Source: Vicia villosa
Taxonomy: Eukaryota > Streptophyta > Magnoliopsida > Fabales > Fabaceae
DNA: 64,000 nucleotides
Reading direction: 5' to 3'
Assembly: GCF_029867415.1 (NCBI RefSeq)
Contig: NC_081185.1
Span: forward strand, 82,406,469 to 82,470,468
The notes beneath the pieces were generated by a model. It was not told where the DNA came from and ran no database searches. It saw only the letters and a program-made list of their open reading frames with translations. Shown here in pieces: positions 1 through 12,166 of the stretch. Each line of letters begins with the position of its first letter. Position 1 is the first letter of the stretch. The translations under genes and the position numbers were made by a program.

Positions 1-59
<59 letters not shown>
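1..59. repeat. (TA)n microsatellite
   Basis: Uninterrupted TA dinucleotides open the window and directly abut the left end of the inverted-repeat element at 61. The array may extend to the left of the window. Confidence 0.95.
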
Positions 60-60
<1 letters not shown>

Positions 61-62
<2 letters not shown>

Positions 63-510
63 TCCTTATAAATATCTCAAATTTTATATTTAGTTCCTAT
101 TAAAAAGTGACATATATTAGTTCCTAAAAAATATTTATATATGCATTTTTAGTCTATGCTATTTTTTAAATTTTTGAATAATTTTTTCATACAAGTTTAG
201 AATACTGTGAAATATTTATTTATCAAACTTTAGAACTTTTTAAAATGAGAAAATTAAATATGAATTTTTTAAATTTCAAAAGATGGTGATAAAAGTAATA
301 AAAATGTCTACTTAGAAATCAAAGTTTGAGATTAGTTTTTTTCAATAAACTTTTTAAAACGTTCTAAACATACCTGCAAAATAATCATTGAAAAATACAC
401 ATTAGTTTAACAGCAGAGATTAAAACTACATGTATAATAATTTTGTAGGAACCAAAACATGATATTCTTTTTTATAGGGACCAAAAACAAAATTCGATAT
501 TTTATAAGAC
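61..510. mobile_element. MITE-like element with long imperfect TIRs
   Basis: The segment at 61-124 (beginning GGTCCTTATAAATAT) pairs imperfectly with the reverse complement of about 448-510 over some 60 bp, including shared GGTCC/GGTTCC blocks. The interior is AT-rich and non-coding. This is the layout of a non-autonomous inverted-repeat transposon of about 450 bp. No clear target duplication is visible because the left flank is a TA array, so the superfamily is not assigned. Confidence 0.55.
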
Positions 511-2629
511 AAAAATACACACAGACATGTATTATATATAATTTATCAACATTTGATATTTTATAGGACAACATTTGATATTATATATAATTTATCAATT
601 TATCACCTCTAAATTGTACCTAACACACAACAAACCTTCACTTGAAATTTCGTGAGATTACCATAGATTTTTCATTTTTTTACCGTGACAGATGAGAGAT
701 TATTGAAAATTTTAAATTTTTGGTATCGAAAGTTGCAAATTTCCGATTAAAAGATATAAGGTCTTTTTGTTTCAGCTTTAAAAAATGGATTTTTTTCTTT
801 GTATTTTTGAAAATAGATTTTACAAAACAGTTTTTCAAAATACTATAAGTTTTTTAATATTTATTTTTTCTAAAACGAAACACTAATTTTGACATCCTAT
901 AACATAAACATACATTATTGAAGACCAAAACTTAGTCAAAATCGCAAATTTTTTAAAAAGTTGTATTTCAAAATGAATTTTATGAAAAATATTTGAAATA
1001 GCTTCAAAATTAAGTGAGTTTTTGAAATTTTGATATCCAATTTCTTTTTCGATATATATAGATGAAATACCTATAATCACATTTTAAGAATAACTATTTA
1101 AACCAAATTTTCATTTAAAAATTTTATAAAAAAAATTTTGTAAAAATTTTTTACACAAATTATATGACAAAAATTATTTTTTAAAAAAACCAAAACAAAT
1201 GGGCCCATAAATTATCGGAATTTCTAATATTTTTTAAAAAATTCTAGAAATTTTAAAATTTTTGATATATTATCAATAAGTTTTTACCCACTTTTTTCCT
1301 TGATTTTTCTCGGAAAATTTTGTTATTATCCGAAAATTTTAAAAATCTCCTTTATGTTTCTTTTTGGTTTTATAAAATAACACCGAATTTTTTCAAAATT
1401 TTCAGTATCTCCGAAAATTTTGAGATTCACACACTATTTTCAACAAGAATGTGAAAATGAATGCCGAAAATTTCGTTTACAATACTCAAAATTTAAATTT
1501 TACTGTATGTCCATAGTAAATTTATCTTAAAAAATATAATTTTTTAAAGAAATAATAAAAAAGACATTTTTGTCAATACAAAAATGTAAGGTGTCAGATA
1601 TAGTTTTAGAGGAGCCAGGCCACTTGGGCTTTGCTCTTGATCGAACAAAATCATTTGATCCAATAAATGACTATTTTAGCTTTTCTTCTGTACGAGGAAT
1701 CTACCAAAAACCTCTTCATTTAAACCCCACATTTCTATTTAAAAAATGTTTAATTTAAAGTTTTTACCATTTCTTTTTTACTATTTATTTGATTTAAAGT
1801 TACAGCTTTTTCTTTGAAATGTGTGAAACACAAATAAAATATTTGAAATACTAACGATTTGAGAACGGTACAAATTAAGAAATAATTTTATATTTTTTGT
1901 TAGTTCAAATATTAATAATGCATTTATTTGTACATATTTTCTTTTATAAATATTCAAAATTAAATTTACATTGCAGAAGTTAAAAAAATATTCGAAAATA
2001 TTTAAAAAAATGCATTTTTCAAAATTTTCGAGAATACATATTTGTTGTTCCAACTTAGGTACCTAATGAAGTCATATATCATGCATAATAAATAAGTGAA
2101 AAATTATTATAAGTATATAGCCTTTGTGGAGCAAACTTTCATTTGATTTGTTGGTATAAAAGGACAAACTGATTGAAAAAGAGGTGTTGTGCATACTTGG
2201 AACGAAAGGACAAACTAAAGAAATGTATGAGGCAACCTTAGAAATCATGTTGTGGTCCAACCTTAAAGATCTTCCTCTTTTCATGATTTTTATAGCTTGA
2301 AATGGATAGCTAAACTTACTTCTTAGTTAGGATTATATGTAATCAATCAAGTTACCATGAATATCTTGTGTAGCAATATATGGTAGTGATCTTGTTGATG
2401 TATAATGGCGCATGCATGTTTGATCATTAAAAAACTTGAGAAAGAGATTGATATTATGAATTAAGGATGAAAACCCTTTATTAATGGTCAATGGTGAATA
2501 AAGTTTGGAATTATAGTGCTAGAGGTGTGTATGTTAGCGGATTCATGAGCATGTAAGAGATAATGCACATTTTAACTAACTCTTAATAACCGTTAGACAA
2601 GGTAGGAACCACCTAACTTAACTATATAT
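511..2629. other. AT-rich DNA, no gene recognised
   Basis: Very AT-rich sequence with many homopolymer runs. The only short ORFs (for example 62 codons from 1570) show no family I recognise and have no supporting context. I see no LTR ends, TIRs or RNA genes here. Confidence 0.6.
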
Positions 2630-2637
2630 GATGAGCA

Positions 2638-2916
2638 CAGGGCTGGCCCAAGGGTCAAGCTACCCAAGCTAGGGCTTTAGACCTCAAAACTTTGGGCTTA
2701 AAAAAGGCCTCAAATTTTTTTTATTTAGTTATAAAAATATATAATTACACTTGAGTTACATATATTATTGTCATTGAGTTGGAAATATATAGGCCTCTTT
2801 TTCTTTTGTTCTTGAGTTCAACTCTTAGCAACTACAAAATTAATATTTTAAAATCTCTTTTAAAGGCCTTACTTTAAAATTTACTTTAGGCCTCTAAACG
2901 GGTTGGACCGGCCCTG
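2638..2916. mobile_element. hAT-type MITE, 279 bp
   Basis: The left end CAGGGCTGGCCCAA and the right end, which reads CAGGGCCGGTCCAA on the opposite strand, form terminal inverted repeats. The element is flanked by a perfect 8-bp direct repeat GATGAGCA (2630-2637 and 2917-2924). An 8-bp duplication with CAGGGC-type ends is diagnostic of the hAT superfamily. The interior is AT-rich and non-coding, so it must have been moved by a transposase encoded elsewhere. Confidence 0.92.
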
Positions 2917-2924
2917 GATGAGCA

Positions 2925-3350
2925 ACTAATTATTTAACTAACTTGTATCATTATCTTGTAATATCCTTCCAAAAGTTGGAGGAAGATAAATGCAGATCAT
3001 GTTCAATTTGGACGGAAGAAATATGAATGATTTATATGAAGTAGTGGTTTGGTGAAGAAGTTAGCTAGTTAGTCCTTTAATGAAATAGGAAGTAATTTGA
3101 AAGTGTCTCCTAGAAGATTTTTCTCAACAATGTGACAATCAATTTTCAAGTACTTTGTTTTTTATGGAATGTCGAGTTTGGTGCAATATGAATGACACCG
3201 ATATGAGAGTACATTTTTGTGGTTTTAAGTCGACTTACAATTTTTTAGTAGGTAAAGCAACCATTGAAATTCATATGTAGCAGTAGCGAGTACTCGATAC
3301 TCAGCTACATAAGATGAGCATGATACACTTAATTTTGGCTTTGGCTAATA
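2925..3350. other. Unassigned low-copy sequence
   Basis: No ORF, terminal repeat or RNA gene that I can support. Base composition is less skewed than in the upstream 2 kb. Confidence 0.5.
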
Positions 3351-3547
3351 TGCATAAGGATTTCCTTATGCACCATGCATAAGCCTACACAAGTCATTGG
3401 ATCATGTGTTTTAATCATGTATTGAGTATTGAGTATTGAGTATTGAGTGGTGAGTATTGAGTATTGAGTAATAACAATTGATGTCTAGAATTTGATCCAA
3501 TGGTCCATAATAATCTATGCATGGTGCATAGATTTTTATCTATGCAC
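3351..3547. mobile_element. Foldback MITE-like element
   Basis: About 53 bp at 3351-3403 is the inverted counterpart of about 3493-3547, including the exact pairs GCACCATGCATA/TATGCATGGTGC and CATTGGATCA/TGATCCAATG. Each arm also folds on itself: TGCATAAGG/CCTTATGCA on the left and ATCTATGCA/TGCATAGAT on the right. The self-paired tips differ between arms yet stay complementary within each arm. The centre carries a heptamer repeat. No target duplication was found. Confidence 0.6.
3421..3469. repeat. Heptamer minisatellite (ATTGAGT)7
   Basis: Seven exact-period heptamers, one of them GGTGAGT, at the centre of the foldback element. Confidence 0.9.
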
Positions 3548-4285
3548 GGTAACTGCACCCCCTGGTTTAACATTTACTTAAATGATTAAAACAAAGAGAA
3601 AACATAAAACAAATAGAGAATACAAATCATTTAAAATTAACCTGTAACCGAATCCGATAGCGAGGAAAAAATATACTACACCTGACAAATGGAATTGACA
3701 GCTTGTCTGGGCTCTTGATTGGTCTGTACTGCTGCCAAATTTTATTTTTGACAAAAATATTTTCTTTTCCATGTTTATATATGCTAATGCAGAATTTTGA
3801 ACTGAACAGAAGATACGATTACGATTACATATGGAAACCAATATGAGAACCGAAATACTTAGACGACAGGGTGAGGATAATGAAAACCGAAAAATGTAGG
3901 GTTTGACATGCAGTGAAGCGTATTAATATGGCTAACAACAAAATCCATTGAATGAATCTTGGGAAGTGGTGGGTGGAGTTGAATATCGTGTGAAGTTCAA
4001 AGAATTTCGGCTGGCTTTTCCATTCCCAAATGCAATTACGTCTATCAAATAAATGCCTGGAATGATTAGCTTAATTAATTATTATGCAATTAAAAAATAT
4101 AAAATAGAACAAATATTTGGGAGCTGCCACGTCACCCGTAATAAATGCCAAATCAACCAGAATTAGTTATTTTGCCAAAAGTCTATTTTACCCATGGAAT
4201 AAGAAAAGTTTCAGTTGTTTAATCAGAGGGCTTATCATGTAAATTCCAAGTACTTTACTTTTTATATATTATAATAGATAATAGA
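3548..4285. other. Unassigned intergenic sequence
   Basis: Mixed-composition DNA without a recognisable coding exon. A minus-strand ORF of 87 codons (3578-3841) has no family I recognise and is not supported by context. It ends in an AT-rich TAATAGA-rich stretch that served as the insertion target of the next element. Confidence 0.5.
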
Positions 4286-4775
4286 TGTAACACCCCATAC
4301 ATAACTGACTAGTATATTATGCATGAAACGTTAAAATTGATATTGAGTACATACAAAAGCTATAGATATAGAAAGATCCAAATAAAATACAACATGAAAT
4401 CCTAATAAGAATTACAGAACATGTGTCTTCAATGGATCTGCACAGCGGAAGATGAGATCTGAAGAGGTCTCCGAGCCATCACCACTTCCAAATCTTCAGT
4501 CTAAACCTGCTACTGACCAAACGCTACTAAACTGCACCTGAAAAAAATATAAGTTGATTGGGGTGAGATTACTAAATCTCAGTGAGTCTCCCTATCTTAC
4601 GGGTTCACTCGGTCCTACAAGGTACATGCAATCAAACGGATCCGCCGTGGATCCGGGGTTTACCTCACGGCCAGGTACAAATACACAGCAAGGACAATAT
4701 CACCATTAGAAGTCCCGTGGCTAACCAATGAGATATCATTAAACACACAAACAACACACAAGTATGATGTTGCTA

Positions 4776-5320
4776 GTACAACCACGTCACCATGATTGTA
4801 CCAGCCCACCGGTGAGGACCTAATGATATTGCCTATGTGGCATCACTAGGGGTGAATAAACAAGTGATCTTACCGACGTGGTATCACCATCTCACCGTAC
4901 CAACATCCGATGTTTTCCTGCTAGAGGAAATGCCTTTTTCAGTACATGATGAGTATACACCAGATCATTCCCATCAAGCACTAGCATTTCCTTGGTAACA
5001 CGATGAGTATACACCAGATCATTCCCATCGAGTACCCACATATCTCATACCGATCAATGAGTATACACCAGATCATTCCCATTGAGAGCGGTGAATATGC
5101 CCAGCTATCCCTTCCCACCAATGAGTATACACCAGATCATTCCCATTGGCGGCCATCCACGGAGTATACACCAGATCATTCCCGCGTGGAGGGGGACATA
5201 AAGATGACGACATACGCAATGAGTATACACCAGATCATTCCCATTGCGTACTCGTTAATGCACAAAATCACAACATACATGATGAGTATACACCAGATCA
5301 CTCCCATCAAGTATGCATAT
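4776..5320. repeat. Array of constant-loop, variable-stem hairpins
   Basis: Seven copies of a 22-nt core starting GAGTATACACC (at 4951, 5005, 5059, 5123, 5162, 5221 and 5284), at irregular spacing. Each core is flanked by arms that pair with each other but differ between copies: CGAT/ATCG, TCAAT/ATTGA, CCAAT/ATTGG, TCCACG/CGTGGA, TACGCAAT/ATTGCGTA. By eye the innermost 5 to 11 positions pair in about 50 of 59 cases. Just upstream lie three further hairpins with 14-nt loops (stems at 4776/4796, 4820/4842 and 4864/4883). The first unit extends into a longer imperfect stem (4925-4933 with 4984-4992). Confidence 0.85.
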
Positions 5321-5757
5321 AATCATATCCGAAAGTTCGACCAGAACAAACATAAATCAAGTGATCATTGTCACACAAATCATCAAGCCATAATAGCATT
5401 TATCATCATAAAGCATTCAAATTTGTCCTACATATTCATACCACTAGTATACAAGTGATAATATAATGCGTATCATGTTCTACAACATGGTTTCACAAGT
5501 CTCGAAGGACAACAGAGGTATTCGGCTCCCTCTACAAGACTGAATTACTCTTGGGGTAAATTTCACAAAATTCCGTTTACCACATTCGTCTGAATGGGTG
5601 TCAGATATATCAAAAAAATAATATTTAGGCACCAAGGCTAATTTTCCTAGATAGTACACTTTATTAGCTTTCCAACGATATAAAGTTTGCGCAATTTCGA
5701 TACCCGAGCCGAAAGTTACAAATTTCTGAAGTTTGCTGATTTTTGCACTTTTGCCCA

Positions 5758-5870
5758 GGGTAACCGGTTACCCAGAAGCCAGTAACCGGTTACTGGCATG
5801 AAAAATGCCCAGAAACGCAAATTTACACAGAGTAACCGGTTACCCAAATGCCAGTAACCGATTACCCTGA
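5758..5870. repeat. Palindromes sharing a TAACCGGTTA core
   Basis: GGGTAACCGGTTACCC (5758-5773) and GCCAGTAACCGGTTACTGGC (5778-5797) are perfect palindromes with a shared core and different outer arms. Two more, slightly decayed copies follow at about 5829-5845 and 5851-5869. This echoes the constant-centre, variable-arm pattern of the upstream array. Confidence 0.85.
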
Positions 5871-6698
5871 AGCAGAATCAATTTTCTGCATTTTTAAGGG
5901 TTCTAAACCAGTCCCAATTGCTCTAAATTGGTTCCCTGCATCACTAACATAATCCCAACGAATTTATAACAGGTACATATTCAGAACCACCAACATGCAA
6001 AGGCTTATAGCAAAAGAACACATTATGTACTAATTAATCAAGCATGCAACAACAATCATCCAAACACTGACACATTCAGGCATGTCTCACTAACCCATTC
6101 AACATGTAATTAATCTTCATTCCTACCCAAGTCCTATCTAATGGAACTCACCTTGCATCAATGGAGCTTTGGATGATGAACATGCTGCAATTGAGCTCCT
6201 AACTTGACCAAAACTACAACCCCAAACTCATCAAACCCGTAGCCCTTTCTTCTTCACATTCAGCATGCATGTCCCAACTTCAAACTCGTTTTTCTCCTTC
6301 AAGACAGAAGCTACAGATGCGAACCATAGGTGCAAATCGAAGAAAAATTTGTTAGCTTTCCAATGGGACCAGAATCGTTACGATCGGAGTTACGAGTTGA
6401 GAGTTATACCTGATTTAGTGGGGGCTGCACCATTGTTGCGAAAATGCACTTGCTTCATGAGTTCTTCTTCCTTTCTTGTTTTCAAATTCTGATTTGCAAG
6501 CCAAACAAGTCCTTAAGTCCATGCAATGGAGTTAAATGTCTCTTGTGCCCTCCAACTAAGTGTTAATTACTATCATGCCACTTGGTTGCCTCCCAACTAA
6601 AACACATGTGATTCTAACTATTCCACTACTCTTAATAATAATCATTCATAGATTAATGTAGGATATTACAATAGATAATAGATAGATATAATAGATTA

Positions 6699-6798
6699 NN
6701 NNNNNNNNNNNNNNNNNNNNNNNNNNNNNNNNNNNNNNNNNNNNNNNNNNNNNNNNNNNNNNNNNNNNNNNNNNNNNNNNNNNNNNNNNNNNNNNNNN
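6699..6798. other. Assembly gap (100 N)
   Basis: Exactly 100 undetermined bases, the usual placeholder for a gap of unknown size. It lies 28 bp after the solo LTR and separates it from the interior of element A, so these two flanks need not be adjacent in the genome. Confidence 0.98.
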
Positions 6799-7378
6799 AA
6801 ACATGTGGCACACAAAAACAAATCAAACAATAGCCTTAGGTTTAAAGGCTTGCATGAGGTTGATAGGTGATACCCTCCCCTCTGAAGTTGAGTTGGTTGA
6901 AAACCTGTCCTAGAATAGTATTCGGGTTTTATGATCCTTGGAGACAACATCTCAATACGGCGCTCGGACGGCCGATCAAGAATATTCCTCGAGGATAACT
7001 AGCTTCGATCAATTTCAAAGCTAGCCACTTAATAGGCCACAAGTCAAGTTCAACTAAAAGGTTCTAAGACAAATTAGTGTTAATGACACTTCGGAAGCCT
7101 AATATACTCCTTGATCGCTTTCAAGGGACATCAGTATAAACCAAAGTATCACACTAACGATGACTACCAGATCAACCGTATCGGTACATGCCGTACAGTT
7201 TCCTTGGTCTATTGTCATATACTTAAGGTATCTCGAGATTCGGGTTAGAATCTTTCACACAAGCAAAGTACCCAAGCAAACCTGTGAAAAGTAAAGTAAT
7301 CAGATCAAACAATTGAAAACATCGAAATGATCTATACTCTAAAGGTAACCCCTTTTGAAAACATTTTGAATTTGTATT
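6799..7378 (-). mobile_element. Element A, 5' untranslated interior
   Basis: Minus-strand sequence downstream of the element A primer site, cut by the assembly gap. It has no coding potential I recognise. A short block near 6961-6990 (CGCTCGG, ATCAAGA, TCCTC in order) recurs at 12170-12196 in element B, supporting related elements. Confidence 0.6.
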
Positions 7379-7395
7379 CCCCAGCAGAGTCGCCA
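7379..7395 (-). other. Primer binding site, element A
   Basis: The minus strand reads TGGCGACTCTGCTGGGG five bases after the LTR end. It resembles the complement of the 3' end of a plant tRNA-Arg, the primer known for Ogre elements, with about two mismatches to the common form. Confidence 0.8.
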
Positions 7396-7399
7396 GTTC

Positions 7400-10300
7400 T
7401 GTGGACCGTCCTTTCGGGCCATACCCCTCCGTGGGTGGGATACGTGAACTGACTCTTTTTTGTCGATCGGACGCTTTCGCGTCACTTTTGAAAAAGTTTA
7501 CAGAGTCGCCACCGACCTTTTATTTTATCCAATGAAGGAAAGGTTTCTAAAAGAAACAGAAAAAAGACCTTTGAGAGATTCTGGGTAAGGGGGTAGGTTA
7601 TACAAAGGGAAGGTGTTAGCACCCTTTGTATCCATGGTTATCCATGGGCTCTTTAGTTTGCTTAGCTCATTTGCTTTACTTTTCAATTGATTCGGAATGC
7701 TTTACCTGTGTTTTTGAAATACCTTTGCAAATAGAATTTGTAATGATCCTTGTGCGGATATATACAAATGCTTGTTTATCTTTCGAAAGATGTTTTGAAA
7801 AGATCGTTAATTTTGTAATGATCCGTGTTTGGATGTATACAAAATATTGTCTTTTGGAAAATTCGTTTTAAAAAAACAACAGTGTATGAGAATTTTGTTT
7901 GTTTTGATTTTGAGCAAGCAAACTAGGAGGTCTACCCTGAGTTAGGAGGTCTTTATCCTTGTTCCCTTTAAAAATCTATCCATTCGTCGGATATAAACAA
8001 AAGGTTCGATTTTGTACTCGAAACAGTAGAAATGTAACTTTGATTTTGAAAAGAGTGAAAAGGGGTTACCCTAGGAGGTGCAAATGTGATTGTGATTGAA
8101 TTCAGATATTTATCTTTGAAGTTAGTGATCTGACGGTTCAGTTTTATCTTTGACATACACGCAGTTTATATGGGTGCTGGAAATTAAAATGCGGAAATGT
8201 AAAGTGCAGAAAGTAAATCTACGCTATTACATCGATTGTGCGGGAAATGTAAACTAGCCTATTTACATGAATTTGACATCCTATACATTTATCTAGGAAT
8301 TTTAAATTGCAAGAAATAAAAGGCATATTTTTGTATTTTTGTGATTTATTTTAAATATAATTAATGCATTATTAATTAATTTAAAATAAAGAAAAGATGG
8401 AAATATGATTAAACCTAGCAAATAGGTTTAAAAATATGTACAAAATGTTTGTTAATTGATTTTAGAACAAAACTAATTTTTTTGGAATTTTTGAAATTTG
8501 TTTTTGGATATTTTAAGTTAATCAAAACATAATTATGCAAATAATTACACAAATAATTAAAACTTAAAGAGAAAATTATCCTAAATATGTACAAAATTAG
8601 TTTATGATATATAAACAATATTTAACACAAAGAACAATTTTTTTTTATGATTTTTTGGCTAATTAAAATAATTAATAAGCAAATATACAAATACATACTA
8701 ATTAATTATGAAAAATATTGAAATTTTGAAGAAAAATAAAATATTTTTGTTTCATAAAATAATATATTATTTTAGAAGTTTAAAATATTTTTTGTGGAAT
8801 TTTTGGAAGTTTTTAACTATTTTTAATTAATTTATCAAAGAAACTAAAATAAAAATAGAAAATAAAATTAAAAATATAAGGATACTGATCTGGTGTGGCA
8901 ATTAATGAAGGAGCATGGTGAGCTTGCATGTGTGAGGCGTTGGATTGGCTTTGAGATTGATCCAAGGGCACAGATTTGTAGGTGCATGGTATGATGGTGT
9001 ACACTGAATCCAAGGGGATTCAAAGTCTTTGCAGGGGCCCACGCTGGATTGACCAGCGAATAAGATTTGAGGGAAGGGCCACCTTGGCGCGCTGAAAAGT
9101 CAGACGAACCACGCTTGGACGCGTGGTCGTCTTCAACCTCCAGAAGTGAGGTTTTCAGCTTCAAATAGCGGGGGTTTTTAACCTCCCCTATTTGGACGTT
9201 AAAATTCCAGTTTTTTAACAACCTATGAACCTGCAAAAAATACGAGTTAGCAATAGAAACAAGTGACCCAGATCCACTAATTAGAGTGTCCTGAATCCAA
9301 ATATGTCATTTGTTTTAAGGTTTGAAGCTCCTAGCTATGGATACGAAGAAGATGAAGCTTAAACACTCATGGACTCGTTTTAATGGTGGAGCCTGATCCT
9401 CACGTTGGAACACTCATGCTAAGGCCCAGATCACACATATAGGTCCCCATAAGGATGTTAGGGTGGTTAGTTTGCAGTGAAATTAGTTGCATATACAAAA
9501 ACGAAAATAAAACTCATATGTACATGAAGAGCTTTAAGTGCTTTATACGACTCTCATATGTCTATATTTAGAGCTCAATCTTACTCTATAATGTTTGAGG
9601 AGATGATTAGAAGTGTTTATTGGTATTGATATTGATTGGAAATTTGAATTTGAAAATTACAAAGTATATGCAAATTTTGAGAATTTTTGTGATATTTCTT
9701 GCTATACTCTTGCCCTATTTCGTGTGTCCCCCCTTTTGCTGAAGTATGATGCTTCTTTTATAGCCCAAAGTTGCTTGGAACTCAAGCTAAGAAGCTTTGT
9801 TGTCTTTGTTGAAAGTTTGATTTTTAAAATATTAAAAATCTTTGAATTGTTGACCAAGCTTGACTCCATTCAATGCTCTTGTCTTGCTCTTCAATTCTTG
9901 CAGAAAAAATGAAGATTCCTTGAAGTGAGTCATACTTGGAGGCCAAGCAACCATTATCCATGCATTTTCCTTTTAATTTTAATCTTAAAGTAAGATAAAA
10001 TTATGCAAAAAATGGCCAATAAAGATGTGGGCTTTGTCTTGGTCGTGGGAGGCCCATAGTAACATGGCAAAGATGTTTGGACCATAAAAACTTGGACTCA
10101 TTTGGAAAAAAAACATTTTTGAGCAATGTTGATTTCATGCATTTTCCCAAAATTTAGCCAACTTCAACAAGGTGTAAATCCTTCAATTTTTGTCATATGA
10201 AGGAGATCTTGCACTTTTTGGAAACCTCAAAGAGTCCTCTAACCAATGTCTTTGGTCTCATATCAAAATGATTTTTGGTTCTCCTTGTGTGTCCATTTGA

Positions 10301-12166
10301 AAAAAGTGTCTTTTTGTTGACTTTGAAAATGACCTGTAATGTCTTTGGCCATATTTTTCAAATGGTGAATGCTATGACCATGGGATCAATTGCATTTGAA
10401 AGATAATTGAATTTCCTTCAAAATGAGCTTTGGTTGACATTTTTTGGATGAAGGATGAGAGAGTTATGATCAGTCAAAGTTGAGTTGACTTTTCAGGCAA
10501 AAACCCTAATTTTGAATCTTAGGGTTTTGTTGATTTTTGATCTTTCCTTGATGAATTGTGATCATCCAATGATCAAATGTTGAATCCTTTGACAAAATAT
10601 GGACTTTGACAAAAAATTTCATTTTTGACTGTCAGTTGACTTTTTTGGTCAAACGGGTCGTCTGTTGACTGTTTGAGCTGCTGACGGTGCGTCTGAGTGA
10701 ATTGAAGTTTGAAAATTTGTATGATGGTACTTTGAGATGTATGGATGTATATGAAATCCATTTGAGCTCTCAAAACTTGTTGCTCCTGTTAAAACAAGAA
10801 AAACCCTGATTAGGGACTGTCTGTATAGGAGGCAGTTAAGCGTACCTGATTTTTGTGCAGTGTTGAGTTTCTGCTAATCATGTGATATTCAGAAGACTTC
10901 TAACACAAAAATCTTGGAAATTTGAATTGTGAATGATTGATTTGATTGATTGTACAAATCACTGTGAATTGTACTGTCTGCAGTTTGTCTGTCAACCGAC
11001 TGTTCGTGTACTGAAGCAGCAGTTAAAGTGAAAAATCAACCGTCAAAGTTAATTTTCTTTTTTTTTTGTTGTTATTTTTGTTTTTGTTTGGTGTGAAGCA
11101 TGAAAATTTATTTACATGACTTGTTAGAAAACAGAAACATAATAAATAACTGATATTTACGGTATGCGGGCAAAATTACCGATAATAACCTGAAAATTAT
11201 TTAATGCACAGAAATAGAAATATTTGACTGGCAGAAAATACACAAAATATTATCTTAGTAATTAAGCAATATTATGACAACTAGTACAACATTTAATACT
11301 GACAGTATAAATATTACATACTATATTGAAAAGTACGACGAATAAACGGTACGTTTAAGAAAATAAGAAACACGACAAATTTTAAAAATGACGGTTGACG
11401 AACCATGCTATGATTAATAACATGTAGAGGAGTGGGAGTGCAACCATTGCAGGTCCACACTTCTCAGGACTGTGTAGGCAGAAGAAAGTTGTGATCACCG
11501 TAGCAATGGTGACGACTGTAAGAAGCAGTGTTTCTATCCATTTTGCCATTTTTGCTAGGGAAGAAGAAATGATGGATTATGAGGTAGGAATTTGAAAGAT
11601 GATTTAGAATTTGATGTGAGATTTGTGGGAAGAATGAGAGGTATTTATAGAATGGAAAGATGATAGAGACGTTGGGGAATGATGTGATTCCGTACAAAAG
11701 GAAATTTGAGTGGTAGTGAGATTTGAAAGAAAGTGTAAGGTATTGTTGGGAAAAGAGAGATGGATAGAATAAAGTTGAGATTTGAATTTGAAAGGATAGA
11801 TTTGAAAAGATTTTGAAAATAATGGAATATAGCACAAAAGTTAGTGGGAAAACAAAAACAATTGTTACCAGTACAGTGTGAGTTTCCTGCTTTTGCGCCT
11901 GCAAAAAGATTTAACCCTGCATGAACTGTGTTAGTACTATTTATCTGTAAAATAAATAAATAGTATTTGTGAAGTAAAGAACAGTATTTGGCGTTTGCGT
12001 AAGAATAAATTCCACTGTAAGCCAAGTTACTGTGTAAGAAAAATTCTGAAAACCAAGTTCTTCATATGTCAGGATATTTTGAAAAAATCCATGTTTATAT
12101 GAGACTCTTAATTTTCATATTGAAACTTTCCTGAAAAAAGAAGTGGGCAAATTTTGGGGTATAACA
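7400..12166 (-). mobile_element. 5' LTR of Ogre-like element A
   Basis: A 4767-bp LTR on the minus strand. It starts TGTTATACCCCAAAATTTGCC at the right edge (12166) and ends ...GGTCCACA at 7400, followed by the primer site. A TATAAATA promoter at 11642-11649 splits it into a short U3 (about 0.5 kb) and a very long R-U5. The block at 7500-7640, with the GTTAGCACCC motif, recurs in the LTRs at 13003 and 20518. The LTR abuts element B interior directly at 12167, so A inserted into B. ORFs inside are not conserved and are regarded as chance. Confidence 0.82.
11642..11649 (-). promoter_or_regulatory. TATA box of LTR A
   Basis: TATAAATA on the minus strand, about 520 bp inside the LTR start, the expected place for the U3/R boundary. 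Confidence 0.6.

Larger units (their letters stand above)
4286..6670 (-). mobile_element. Solo LTR, probable Ty3/gypsy
   Basis: A 2385-bp unit starting TGTAACACCCC and ending GGATATTACA, flanked directly by ATAGA on both sides (4281-4285 and 6671-6675; the match extends to 12 bp because the target is TAATAGA-repetitive). TG...CA ends plus a 5-bp duplication indicate an LTR. No primer site, polypurine tract or gag/pol lies beside it, so it is a solo LTR left by LTR-LTR recombination. Read on the minus strand it ends GGGGTGTTACA, a common plant gypsy LTR end, so minus orientation is preferred but not certain. The 151-codon ORF at 5003-5458 is only the hairpin array read through. Confidence 0.75.

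Noticed and set aside
4951..5305. CRISPR-like array (22-nt repeats with variable spacers)
   Set aside because: Plant LTR context, uneven spacing, and the flanks of each core pair with each other. It is a hairpin array.
5003..5458. 151-codon ORF
   Set aside because: Its recurring MSIHQIIPI peptide is only the translation of the tandem core; the frame is incidental.
11464..12025. Overlapping minus-strand ORFs of 77 to 146 codons
   Set aside because: They lie in the promoter and R region of LTR A, overlap each other and have no conserved motifs.
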